From assembly GCF_030682035.1 (NCBI RefSeq), contig NZ_JAUXQZ010000037.1:62001-126000 (forward strand): DNA of 64,000 nt, written 5' to 3'. Origin of the DNA: Brevundimonas sp. GTDB lineage: Bacteria; Pseudomonadota; Alphaproteobacteria; Caulobacterales; Caulobacteraceae. The notes under the pieces are model-generated. The model was not told the DNA's origin. It ran no database searches and saw nothing but the letters and a program-made list of their open reading frames with translations. Positions 18,201-24,912 of this stretch are shown here, in pieces. The translations under genes and the position numbers were made by a program. Each line of letters opens with the position of its first letter. Position 1 is the stretch's first letter.

Positions 18201-19107
18201 TGGCCAGTAGCGGCGCAATATATTTCTCGGCCAGGACTTCAAACGCAGCCGGATCGCGGAAGAAGCGCGTCACCCGAATGAGCACTTCGCGAAACAGAAG
18301 CTCAGGTTCGTCCGACCGCTCTCGCAGAGCCTCAATATAGGCCTGAACCGTGTCGAGCCTCAGCACCTGCATACGGCGCTGGACGCGGCGCATGATGGTG
18401 TTGGTCTTGTACTGGCTGAAATCACGGCCCAGCCGGCTATTCAGGATGGCGGAGATCGCGCCCAGATGATCGGCCACGTCCTGCCGGACGCCGTCAGGCC
18501 CGGTCACGCCTTCGACCTTGTCGCGAAAGCGCAGGTGATCCAGCAGGCAGGCCGGCATATCCGCCACCGGCAGCACATGATCCACCGAACCCGTGGAGAC
18601 GGCGCTCTGCGGCATCCCCAGTTTGGGCGCGTGATCGTACTCGGCCTGTGACAGGGTCAGGCCGCCATATTCCTTGATCGCCTCCACGCCCAGCGATCCG
18701 TCGCTGCCAAAGCCGGACAGGATAATGCCGACGGCGTTGTCGCCCTGGTCCTCGGCCAGGGAGGTGAGGAAGGTGTTGATCGCGACGCGCCGCGCCACCG
18801 TGGCCGCCGGCCGGGTCAGTCGCAGGACTCCCGCTTCCACCCTCAACGTGGCGTCCGGCGGCATGACGAATACGCGGTTCGGCCTGATGACAGCGCCATC
18901 TTCGGCGCTCGACACCTCCATCGCCGTGCAGTCGCGAACGATGTCCACCAGCGCGCTGGGATGGGCGGGATCGAGGTGCTGGACCAGCACGAACGCCATG
19001 CCGGAGTCCGCAGGCATGGCCCGGAAGAAGGCCTTGAAGGCTTCCAGTCCTCCGGCGGAGGCTCCGATGCCGACAATCACGGTGTCGGACCTGCTCACGG
19101 CGCGCAC
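15241..19107 (-). CDS. CheB-CheR-PAS-HWE hybrid sensor histidine kinase
   Basis: 1288 residues from a GTG start at 19107. In order: a CheB methylesterase domain (1-190; Ser18, His44, Asp136); a CheR methyltransferase domain (about 205-470; SAM site VPGCATGEEAYSLA, then SCRNLMIYF); a linker; a long coiled coil of ELQS/NEE heptads (about 640-710); three PAS/PAC regions (about 720-1080); and an HWE kinase core with the phosphoacceptor ELDHRVKN, ATP-binding HELTTNAAKYGAL and WAESGGPPV...GFGTTLIERAL. It probably links a methylation-type input to phosphorylation of the coupled receiver. No TM segment is visible, so it is cytosolic. G/C homopolymer tracts sit at its ribosome-binding site. Confidence 0.88.
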   Translation of the reverse strand: MRAVSRSDTVIVGIGASAGGLEAFKAFFRAMPADSGMAFVLVQHLDPAHPSALVDIVRDCTAMEVSSAEDGAVIRPNRVFVMPPDATLRVEAGVLRLTRPAATVARRVAINTFLTSLAEDQGDNAVGIILSGFGSDGSLGVEAIKEYGGLTLSQAEYDHAPKLGMPQSAVSTGSVDHVLPVADMPACLLDHLRFRDKVEGVTGPDGVRQDVADHLGAISAILNSRLGRDFSQYKTNTIMRRVQRRMQVLRLDTVQAYIEALRERSDEPELLFREVLIRVTRFFRDPAAFEVLAEKYIAPLLARGGAEDIIRVWVPGCATGEEAYSLAILFKEAQALADRPRRIQIFATDIDDQAIVIARAGLYPDTIAADVSPQRLERYFQRDGEHYRVSKDLREMCLFSIHDMVKDPPFSKLDLISCRNLMIYFAAPLQKRVVQMFHYGLKPDGVVLMGASEALTAHGRLFESIDKKHRLSRRLGGVAPSIPMPPVRLARTIDPAQVAPPGAADPEIKPGLSRVLEQFTPAYVVIDQHQDVRQFFGSIAKYLEPATGPASFNLSKLVHADLRLPLRTALKKARSSQTRVVEPGIEFHVADRTETVNLVVEALPGQEGDAGLVLVAFQAVANRPTQARTGGPEAPDNEWNITREQLQTVTEELETANEELQSSNEEYQSVNEELQSANEELETSKEELQSINEELQTVNAELATRNENLTDLNSDMANLIDSTSIATLFLDGDLRIKRFTPTILDLFNVRKGDEGRPITDIVSHLARNGLEQDVRQVIRTLVPVEREVEVIASDHSYQMTVRPYRDVNNVINGVVVTFVDISERKRAEINRAVLAAIIDSSDDAIISGDLDGRITSWNPGAERLFGYSAKDALGQPLTILIPPDRRSEEVTILERVRRGERVDNFETVRQRKDGSLVEISLTVSPIKSADGTIVGASKVAHDISENRRASAALGASEERYRTLFEAIDQGFCIIEKVETEASEPSDYRYLVTNPAFSGHSGVSSVVGRTIREVVPGESEAWFDLYDSVVETGDPIRTDRRLETQGRDLTIYAFRIDDGTQRRLGVLFADVTKSKQAERQSALLLGELDHRVKNILAVVSSVVAQTAKTAGTPQELAFSIEGRIQAIAKAHSLLTQGGRMGVTLAEIVQTELAPYQGTAGRVTVSGEDVTLTPRAGMALSMAIHELTTNAAKYGALSLEDGRMDIRWGAVDDGQAPALRIEWAESGGPPVEPPTRRGFGTTLIERALSYEFDARVQREFLTSGLICVIEIPLTEEVGRLGVRDVEENAS

Positions 19108-19435
19108 GGACCTTTCCCCCCCACGGGGGGGGGCTCGTCAAAGTTCGTTGTTTGGTCGCCCACCTGCGCCCCGCTTCCCCGAGTTTTCCCGCGCGCAATG
19201 AATGCTGCGAGATTTCAGATTGTCCCCGGATCGAGTTCTGGGCGCAAATAGCAAGAACGCCAAGCGCTACGGTAGTAGCCGATACGTTGGTGATGCGCCT
19301 GCCCGACTGTCCGCCGTCCTCGCGTTAAGCGCGATGCAGGCGAGGTAACCGGACGTGTATGGCGCACGGCTCGGCATCATTCAGACATTTGCGGTGTTTC
19401 AACTCCAGCCGCGATCCGTTCGGCAGGAGGGAACC
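19108..19435. other. Intergenic region with homopolymer tracts
   Basis: A 328-bp non-coding divergent region between the sensor kinase and the outer-membrane protein gene. It holds a run of 7 C, then AC, then 9 G (19116-19133) directly at the kinase ribosome-binding site. It also has a GGAGGG Shine-Dalgarno in front of the downstream ATG 19436. No other gene is seen. Confidence 0.5.
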
Positions 19436-20278
19436 ATGAAACATGTTCTGGCGGCTGGTGCCGCGATCGTTCTGACGTCGACTGGCGCCGGGAGCGCCGC
19501 GGCGCAGTCCAATCCGGACTGGACCGGGTTCTCGTTCGGCATAGTCGGGGGCGTGCTGAGCACCGATGACGACGAGGACGAGGTGCTCCTGTTCGACCGC
19601 AATCTCGACGGCACGTTCGGGGAGACTGTGACGACAGTTCCAGGCGCCAACGCCTTCTCACCCGGCTTCTGTGGTGGATCGCCCAACGGCACCTCCGCCG
19701 GCGGCGGGTGCGATGACGACAAGGAAGGCGTCGAAGCGGCCATACGGCTTGGCTATGACTATCAATGGGGCGCCATTGTCGTCGGCGCTGTTGGCGAGTT
19801 CGCGGGTTCGAATGCCGAGGACAGCGTCACCGGCTTCACCACGACGCCGGCTTCCTACACCTTCAAGCGCCATCTTCAGAGCGTGGCCGCCCTCAGGCTG
19901 CGCCTGGGCTACGCTGTTGGTCCGGCCCTGATCTACGGAACAGGCGGCGTCGCCCGCGGCAAGATCGACAACCGCTTCTTCTCAAGCAACGGGGTCAATC
20001 AGTTTACGACCACCTCTGACGACGAGCAGGATCTGGATGGTTGGCAAGCCGGCGGCGGCCTGGAGTATCGCCTCACGCCACGGCTCAGCGTCATCGGCGA
20101 GTACATCTATACCTCGCTCGACGTTGAGGATGATTTCGTCGTGCGGTTCGGCCGCGGCGCGGCGCCGGCTACGAACCCGTTTATCCTGCCCCCCAACACG
20201 ACCGGTACTGACACCATGCGCAGCAGTGACGAGTTCAATACGCACAGTTTCCGGATCGGAATGGCCTACCGCTTCTAG
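19436..20278 (+). CDS. Outer-membrane beta-barrel protein (Omp25/31-like)
   Basis: 280 residues from ATG 19436, preceded by AGGAGGG; the earlier in-frame ATG would put 27 residues before the signal peptide. The signal peptide ends at AAAQSN. Alternating strands with glycine/aromatic girdles follow, with DWTGFSFGIVGG, RLGYDYQWGAIVVGAVGEFAG, LRLRLGYAVGPALIYGTGGVARG and YRLTPRLSVIGEYIYTSL, and the chain ends in a terminal Phe (HSFRIGMAYRF), the C-terminal signature for BAM insertion. It belongs to the small porin-like/OmpW-Omp25 fold group. No substrate can be named. A strong terminator follows 20 bp after the stop. Confidence 0.82.
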   Translation: MKHVLAAGAAIVLTSTGAGSAAAQSNPDWTGFSFGIVGGVLSTDDDEDEVLLFDRNLDGTFGETVTTVPGANAFSPGFCGGSPNGTSAGGGCDDDKEGVEAAIRLGYDYQWGAIVVGAVGEFAGSNAEDSVTGFTTTPASYTFKRHLQSVAALRLRLGYAVGPALIYGTGGVARGKIDNRFFSSNGVNQFTTTSDDEQDLDGWQAGGGLEYRLTPRLSVIGEYIYTSLDVEDDFVVRFGRGAAPATNPFILPPNTTGTDTMRSSDEFNTHSFRIGMAYRF

Positions 20279-20298
20279 GCCACAGGCAATGCATGATG

Positions 20299-20328
20299 AG
20301 GCCGTCCCGGAAGCGGGGCGGCCTTTCT
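20299..20328 (+). terminator. Intrinsic terminator of the outer-membrane protein gene
   Basis: An 11-bp stem (AGGCCGTCCCG / CGGGGCGGCCT, one G-T wobble) with loop GAAG, followed by TTCT. It begins 20 bp after the stop at 20278. Confidence 0.75.
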
Positions 20329-20351
20329 CGTTCCGGCTTGGCGCCGACACG

Positions 20352-20381
20352 AAAAAGGCCCCGAACATTGTTCGGGGCCTT
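20352..20381 (-). terminator. Intrinsic terminator of the ferritin-like gene
   Basis: A perfect 12-bp stem (AAGGCCCCGAAC / GTTCGGGGCCTT) with a 3-base loop. On the minus strand it is followed by a T run, 22 bp after the stop of the gene at 20403. Confidence 0.8.
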
Positions 20382-20402
20382 CGTCGTCAGACCCGCGTGG
20401 GA

Positions 20403-21395
20403 TCAGGCGCCGCTTCTGTTGATCGTGCCGTTGACACCGTTGGGGAAGAAGCCGCCGCCGGTCGCAACCGCCGCCGTCAGATAGACGATGTTCAGCACCT
20501 GGCCGGTGGTGCGGCTGTAGGCGAGGCCGTTGGCGTCCGAAGGGAATATGTTGGATTCGGTCGGCGTACCGCTGATGCCCTGATCCAGGTCTGTAGGACC
20601 GTCCAGGCTGTCGCGAGCGTCGGAAATCCGATCCGCCGAGGTCCGCAAACTGGGCGTTGCGACGCCCTTGGCATAGAGGACCGTGCGGATAAGGCCGGCA
20701 TGGTAGGCCTCGGCCGCCAGAATGCCGGCGGCGGCCTCGAGGAAGACCTTGTTGTTGATCAAGGGGGCGGCGCCCTTGTAGGCGGTGACGCCGACGTCCT
20801 CGAAGATATAGGCGCCCAGCAAGAAGCTGTTGTCGTCAGCGTAGGGGTTGAACGTGGCCCCGGGGCCAATCAGGCCGGCGGCGCGGGCGGCGTTCGAGAA
20901 TGCGCTGTTCGGACCCACGCTGATATCGATCGCCGGCTGGGCGACCTTGGCGTTGCCGAGCGCCGTGCGGAGGAAGCGGACGTGGGCGATCTCGTCGTTG
21001 GCGATCTCGCGCGCGTAGTTGCGGACGACCGGATCGGTGAAGGGAACCGCGCCGGCTCCGGTCGCGGTCACGCCGCCTTGCGTACCCGTTCCGGTCAGAT
21101 CGGCGGCCGGCAGGCCCATGCCGAAGGAAGCGTAGTAGTAGAACTGGGCTTCGAGATATTCCAGGTTCAGGGCGAAGTTCAGTACATTGGCGTCGGAGTC
21201 CGGCGACGGCGGCGGGCTCTGGGCGATGGCGTCGCCAGCGGAGCTGCTGCACGCGCCGAGCACGGCCCCGGCGGCTGCGCCGACCGCAAAGCCGCCACCC
21301 AGTTTGAAGAGACGGCGGCGTTCCTGGCGACGTTGCTCGCGCTTGTCGAACGCCTCCAGCATGATATCCAGATTAGACGCTTGTGGTTCAGACAT
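20403..21395 (-). CDS. Ferritin-like domain lipoprotein with a Tat-type signal
   Basis: 330 residues. A 25-residue leader precedes ERRRLFKLGGGFAVGAAAGAVLGAC, a twin-arginine-like signal (RRLFK) with a lipobox ending at Cys. After a Pro/Ser linker comes a ferritin-like four-helix domain. Its metal-ligand-type motifs are NLEYLEAQFYYYASFG, EIANDEIAHVRFLR (the E-x2-H type pair) and AAEAYHAGLIRTVLY. This is the PF13668-type family of exported ferritin-like proteins with unknown role. GGAGG lies just upstream of ATG 21395. It sits 75 bp downstream of gspK on the same strand, so it may be co-expressed with, or exported by, the T2SS; that is only a guess. Confidence 0.8.
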   Translation of the reverse strand: MSEPQASNLDIMLEAFDKREQRRQERRRLFKLGGGFAVGAAAGAVLGACSSSAGDAIAQSPPPSPDSDANVLNFALNLEYLEAQFYYYASFGMGLPAADLTGTGTQGGVTATGAGAVPFTDPVVRNYAREIANDEIAHVRFLRTALGNAKVAQPAIDISVGPNSAFSNAARAAGLIGPGATFNPYADDNSFLLGAYIFEDVGVTAYKGAAPLINNKVFLEAAAGILAAEAYHAGLIRTVLYAKGVATPSLRTSADRISDARDSLDGPTDLDQGISGTPTESNIFPSDANGLAYSRTTGQVLNIVYLTAAVATGGGFFPNGVNGTINRSGA

Positions 21396-21470
21396 ATGAC
21401 TTCCTCCCTTGACGGATCGGGGTTGAAAGTCGTCGGTGCGGGCTTTTGATGCTCGCTGAGGAAATTAATC

Positions 21471-22313
21471 TCAACCGGCAGGCAGGCGGCGGCGGGCAGT
21501 GACGGCGACACGGGGGCCCAGCGGCGTCGCAATCCGCTCGATCCGGCTGGACGTCCGGCGCACGACATCGCCGACACGCACCGTGGTTTCGACGCGGAAA
21601 TGGCTGGACCCCGCGCCGATCAGGCCCGTCGCGCCGAGGGCCGCAACATCCTCGGGCGACAAACCTCCCTGTCTGCGCCGGTCAAGCACCCGCCGGACGA
21701 TGGCCGGATCTCGCAGGATGGTTCCGACCAGAGCCGGGTCGGCCGTGTTGATGTTCAACGTCGCGTCTTCCGGCAGGAAGACGATATAGGGCGCCAGTCG
21801 GTCCAGCTCGGCCGGGTCAATGCCCGAGGTTCGCAACGGGCCGTCGTCGCGCAGCGGTCCCAGGGCCAAAACAGCTGCGGCGATGAAGTTGATCGTCTGG
21901 CGCGAGACCCCTGCCGCCTCGCCGATGTTCACAAGGGCGAAGGACGAGATCGCATCCCCCTTGGCCACGGCGTTCACGTTGAAGCGCGCCTGTTCGTCGG
22001 CGATCGAAAGGGCGAAGGAACCACCCGGGATGGCGATGGTCTGCTGGCCAATCTGCGCCCACGGCTCGGACACCGTGTCGATCATCGGCGTCGTCAGGGC
22101 GTCTCGGCGCAGGGCGACGGCGGCCGACAGTTCGCCGGCGCGGGCATAGGCCTGGGCCTGGGCGGCGTCGTGCAGGCGGATCGAGCGGCGCACCTCGATG
22201 TCCTGAGCGACGATCATCACCGTGACGGCGGCGGCGGCGATGGCGACCACGATCAGAACGTTGAGCAGGATCATGCCGCGACGGTCCGCGCGGCGACGTC
22301 GGCGCCCGGTCAT
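21471..22313 (-). CDS. gspK: Type II secretion minor pseudopilin GspK
   Basis: 280 residues. A basic leader ends in a prepilin peptidase site, DRRG|MILLNVLIVVAIAAAAVTVMIVA. As is usual for GspK, position 5 of the mature chain is not Glu. The large periplasmic domain includes ADEQARFNVNAVAKG, the GspK-specific LNINTADPALVGTIL helix, and FRVETTVRVGDVVRRTSSRIER. GspK caps the pseudopilus tip together with GspI and GspJ. Its ATG at 22313 overlaps the gspJ stop (ATGA), and it is the last gsp gene of the leftward block. Confidence 0.85.
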   Translation of the reverse strand: MTGRRRRRADRRGMILLNVLIVVAIAAAAVTVMIVAQDIEVRRSIRLHDAAQAQAYARAGELSAAVALRRDALTTPMIDTVSEPWAQIGQQTIAIPGGSFALSIADEQARFNVNAVAKGDAISSFALVNIGEAAGVSRQTINFIAAAVLALGPLRDDGPLRTSGIDPAELDRLAPYIVFLPEDATLNINTADPALVGTILRDPAIVRRVLDRRRQGGLSPEDVAALGATGLIGAGSSHFRVETTVRVGDVVRRTSSRIERIATPLGPRVAVTARRRLPAG

Positions 22314-22918
22314 GGCGCGATTTCCGGCGTGGCGATCACGCGCCGCACCGTCGCCGACCGCCCGTCGGGGCCGACCACGGTCAGGTCAAGCGCAACCGCG
22401 CGAACGGCCGGCGGAGGCGGCAGGGCCAGGTCGGGCGAGGCGACAACAACGGGAAGCGCGGGCATCGTCGCCGGCGTCCAGCCCAGACCGGTCAGGCGAA
22501 ACGACCACCGGACGGCGCTGACGCCCTTCAACAGCGGTTGCACCCGTTCGCCCATGGGGCCGGATACCGTGCGGGTCAGTTCGTCGCCCGAACGGCCGTA
22601 GCGTACCACGAAGGGTCTGCCAGTGGTGTCGGTCTTCTGGAAGGTGATGGTTTCGCCCTCGCCCTCTATGCGACCGCTGACCTGATCAAGGTCCGACGCG
22701 ACGACGAACAGGGCGCGCTGCACTTCGGACAGGCGGCGCAGACGACCCTCCGTGCGCTCCTGGGTGTCCAGAATCGTCTGCAGAAGACTGAACCCGGCCA
22801 GGGCGATGAGGGCGAACAGGCCCATCGCCACGATGACTTCCACAAGGGTGAAGCCATTCCGCCTTGATGGGGGGCGGGCGGATCGGAGCTTGCGGTCGGG
22901 CGTTGGACCGGCGATCAC
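22310..22918 (-). CDS. gspJ: Type II secretion minor pseudopilin GspJ (start uncertain)
   Basis: About 202 residues if the GTG at 22918 is used. Other in-frame starts are GTG 22927 and ATG 23005, the latter inside the divergent gspN. The prepilin site is RRNG|FTLVEVIVAMGLFALIALAGFSLLQ with Glu at +5. The C-terminal domain includes ERTEGRLRRLSEVQRALFVVASDLDQV and GGVSAVRWSFRL-type strands found in GspJ. It overlaps gspK by 4 bp. No clear Shine-Dalgarno precedes any start, and the divergent gspN begins within 35 bp, so the true start needs testing. Confidence 0.78.
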   Translation of the reverse strand: MIAGPTPDRKLRSARPPSRRNGFTLVEVIVAMGLFALIALAGFSLLQTILDTQERTEGRLRRLSEVQRALFVVASDLDQVSGRIEGEGETITFQKTDTTGRPFVVRYGRSGDELTRTVSGPMGERVQPLLKGVSAVRWSFRLTGLGWTPATMPALPVVVASPDLALPPPPAVRAVALDLTVVGPDGRSATVRRVIATPEIAP

Positions 22919-22950
22919 AGGCGCCACGGGCAGCGGCGCGCGGAGGGACC

Positions 22951-23682
22951 ATGTTTGGCGTTTGGCGGACCCGGGACGGCGACCGACTGCATGGCGACGG
23001 CGCATTTCAGTTCGAGCGCCTGTATGTGCGCGTCGCGCCCTGGCGCGTGATTCTGATCGCCTCGGCGGTCGGCGCATATCTGCTGGGTCTGCTGCTGTAC
23101 CTTCCGGCCGAGGCCGCAGTGGGCAAGACACGCGAAGCCGTCGGCACGGTCTGGAAAGGCGAGACGGCGCTGGAGCCTGGGTTCGCCCTGGGCTGGGTCG
23201 TGCATCCGCTACGCTCGATCGGATCGCTGGCGCCGGCCGGAGCGGTCACCGTTCGGGGGCCGGACACAGCCATCACGGGCGACGCCCTGTGGCGGTCGAA
23301 CGCGCTGGTCCTCAGGCAGGCAGCGGGTGCAGGCTCGCTGCGGCTGATCAGCGCCCTCGCGCCCGGCCTGCCGTTCGCCTGCGACGGCGAGATGACGCTG
23401 ACCGCGACCGACCTGGCCATCGGCGGCGGCAGGACCGGAGGGGGGCGACTGGGCACGGGACCGGCGACCTGTGCCGGCGCGGGCCTGGTGACAACCCCGC
23501 CGGCGATGAGCGGCGACCTGACCTCGGACGTCGAGGGGACCAGCCTGACTTTAAAAGGGCCTGACAACGGCGAACTGGCGCGCGCGCGGCTGGGCCGCGA
23601 CAAGGTGGTTAGTCTGACCATCACGCCCGCCGGGGCGGCGGTGCTGCCGGGCCTGACCGCGACGACGCTCGAAATCCGCTGA
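22951..23682 (+). CDS. gspN: Type II secretion protein GspN
   Basis: 243 residues from ATG 22951, with GGAGGGACC just upstream. A cytoplasmic leader of about 35 residues precedes one TM (VILIASAVGAYLLGLLLYLPAEAAV). The periplasmic domain is rich in short beta strands (GFALGWVVHPLRSIGSLAPAGAVTVRG, LPFACDGEMTLTATDLAIGGG), as in T2SS protein N. GspN is an optional inner-membrane component linked to the GspC/L/M platform. It is inverted relative to its gsp neighbours, sitting between gspJ and gspF and reading towards gspF (stops 4 bp apart). Confidence 0.75.
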   Translation: MFGVWRTRDGDRLHGDGAFQFERLYVRVAPWRVILIASAVGAYLLGLLLYLPAEAAVGKTREAVGTVWKGETALEPGFALGWVVHPLRSIGSLAPAGAVTVRGPDTAITGDALWRSNALVLRQAAGAGSLRLISALAPGLPFACDGEMTLTATDLAIGGGRTGGGRLGTGPATCAGAGLVTTPPAMSGDLTSDVEGTSLTLKGPDNGELARARLGRDKVVSLTITPAGAAVLPGLTATTLEIR

Positions 23683-23686
23683 AGAT

Positions 23687-24910
23687 TCACAGCCCGGCCA
23701 GGTTGTTCAGATTGACGATGGGCATGAGGATGGCCAGCACCATCAGCAGCACCACCCCGCCCATGATCAGCAGCACCGCCGGCTCGACCAGCGCCACCAT
23801 GGCGGTGACCAGTTGCTCCAGATCCTGCTCCAGGTCCTTGGCGGCGCGCTCCAGCCCGGGCCCCAGCCGACCGCTCTGCTCGCCCGACGCCACGACGGCC
23901 AGCAGCATGCGCGGGAAGACTTCGGCCTCGGACAGGGCGCGGCGCAGCGAGGCGCCTTCGCGCACCCGCTGAGCCGCGATCAGCGCGCGTTCGCGGACGT
24001 AGGCGTTGGGCGTCACGGCGGCGGCGGCGCGCAAGGCGTCCACCAGCGGCACGTCGCTACGCACGAGGGTGGCGAGGCTGCCGGCGAAGCGGGCGGCGTT
24101 GAGCTGGCGCGTGAAGCCGGCCAGCGGCGGCGTCACCAGGCGAAAGCGCGCGAACTTGCGAGCGTTGACGGGGTTGGCCAGCCAGCGATTCCAGATCAGA
24201 CCGGCGGCGGCGAGGATGACCACGATGGGAAGGCCGAAGCGCTGCACGAAGCCGCTCAGGCCGATCAGGGCGCGTGTCAGCAGCGGCAGGGCCGCCCCGC
24301 GTGAGACGAACACCTTGACGATGTCCGGCACCACATAGACCAGCAGCAGGGTGATCATCAGCATCGACACCCCGGCCAGCAGGGCAGGGTACAGCAGCGC
24401 CAGCTGGATCTTGCGCCCGGCCCGCTCGCGCGCGGCGACAAAGTCGGTCAGGTGGGCCAGCACCTCGGACAGCTTGCCGGACTGTTCGCCGGCGGCGATC
24501 GAGGCGCGGTAGTATTGCGGGAAGACCTTCGGATGGCGCTCCAGTGCGGTCGCGAAACTCTGGCCCTCAACGATGACAGAGGCGACGTCCATCAGCACCG
24601 GGCCGATGGGTTGGCTCTCGTGCTCCTGGCCGACGATGCGGACGGCCTCCTCGATGCGGATGTCGCTGCCGATCATGGTCGATAGCTGGCGCGTGGCGGC
24701 GGCCAGGCTTCGCGCCGAGACGCGGGGCTCGAAGCCCGGCAGGGAGAAGCCGGCGGGCTTGCCGCCCGGCCGCGCCTGCGCCCGCACCTGCATCGGCAGC
24801 AGGCCCAGGTCGCGGACCATGCCGCGCGCCGCGACCTCGTTCGTCGCCTCGATCACTCCGGTGGAAGCGCGGCCCGAGGCGTCCACGGCCTGATAGCGCC
24901 AGGTCGCCAT
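23687..24910 (-). CDS. gspF: Type II secretion inner-membrane platform protein GspF
   Basis: 407 residues from ATG 24910, two bases after the gspE stop. It starts MATWRYQAVDASGRASTGVIEA, the standard GspF/PilC opening. Two T2SSF cytoplasmic four-helix domains follow (about 70-195 and 275-395), each with the ATRQLSTMIGSDIRIEEAVR or AARFAGSLATLVRSDVPLVDALR pattern and a GEQSGKL or GEQSGRL motif. Three TM segments are present, the last at the C-terminus (PAVLLIMGGVVLLMVLAILMPIV). GspF couples the GspE ATPase to pseudopilus assembly. Confidence 0.93.
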   Translation of the reverse strand: MATWRYQAVDASGRASTGVIEATNEVAARGMVRDLGLLPMQVRAQARPGGKPAGFSLPGFEPRVSARSLAAATRQLSTMIGSDIRIEEAVRIVGQEHESQPIGPVLMDVASVIVEGQSFATALERHPKVFPQYYRASIAAGEQSGKLSEVLAHLTDFVAARERAGRKIQLALLYPALLAGVSMLMITLLLVYVVPDIVKVFVSRGAALPLLTRALIGLSGFVQRFGLPIVVILAAAGLIWNRWLANPVNARKFARFRLVTPPLAGFTRQLNAARFAGSLATLVRSDVPLVDALRAAAAVTPNAYVRERALIAAQRVREGASLRRALSEAEVFPRMLLAVVASGEQSGRLGPGLERAAKDLEQDLEQLVTAMVALVEPAVLLIMGGVVLLMVLAILMPIVNLNNLAGL

Positions 24911-24912
24911 GG

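Noticed and set aside
20037..21449. A 470-codon plus-strand open frame opposite the ferritin-like gene
   Set aside because: It is antisense to a gene with clear export signal, ferritin-like motifs and its own terminator.
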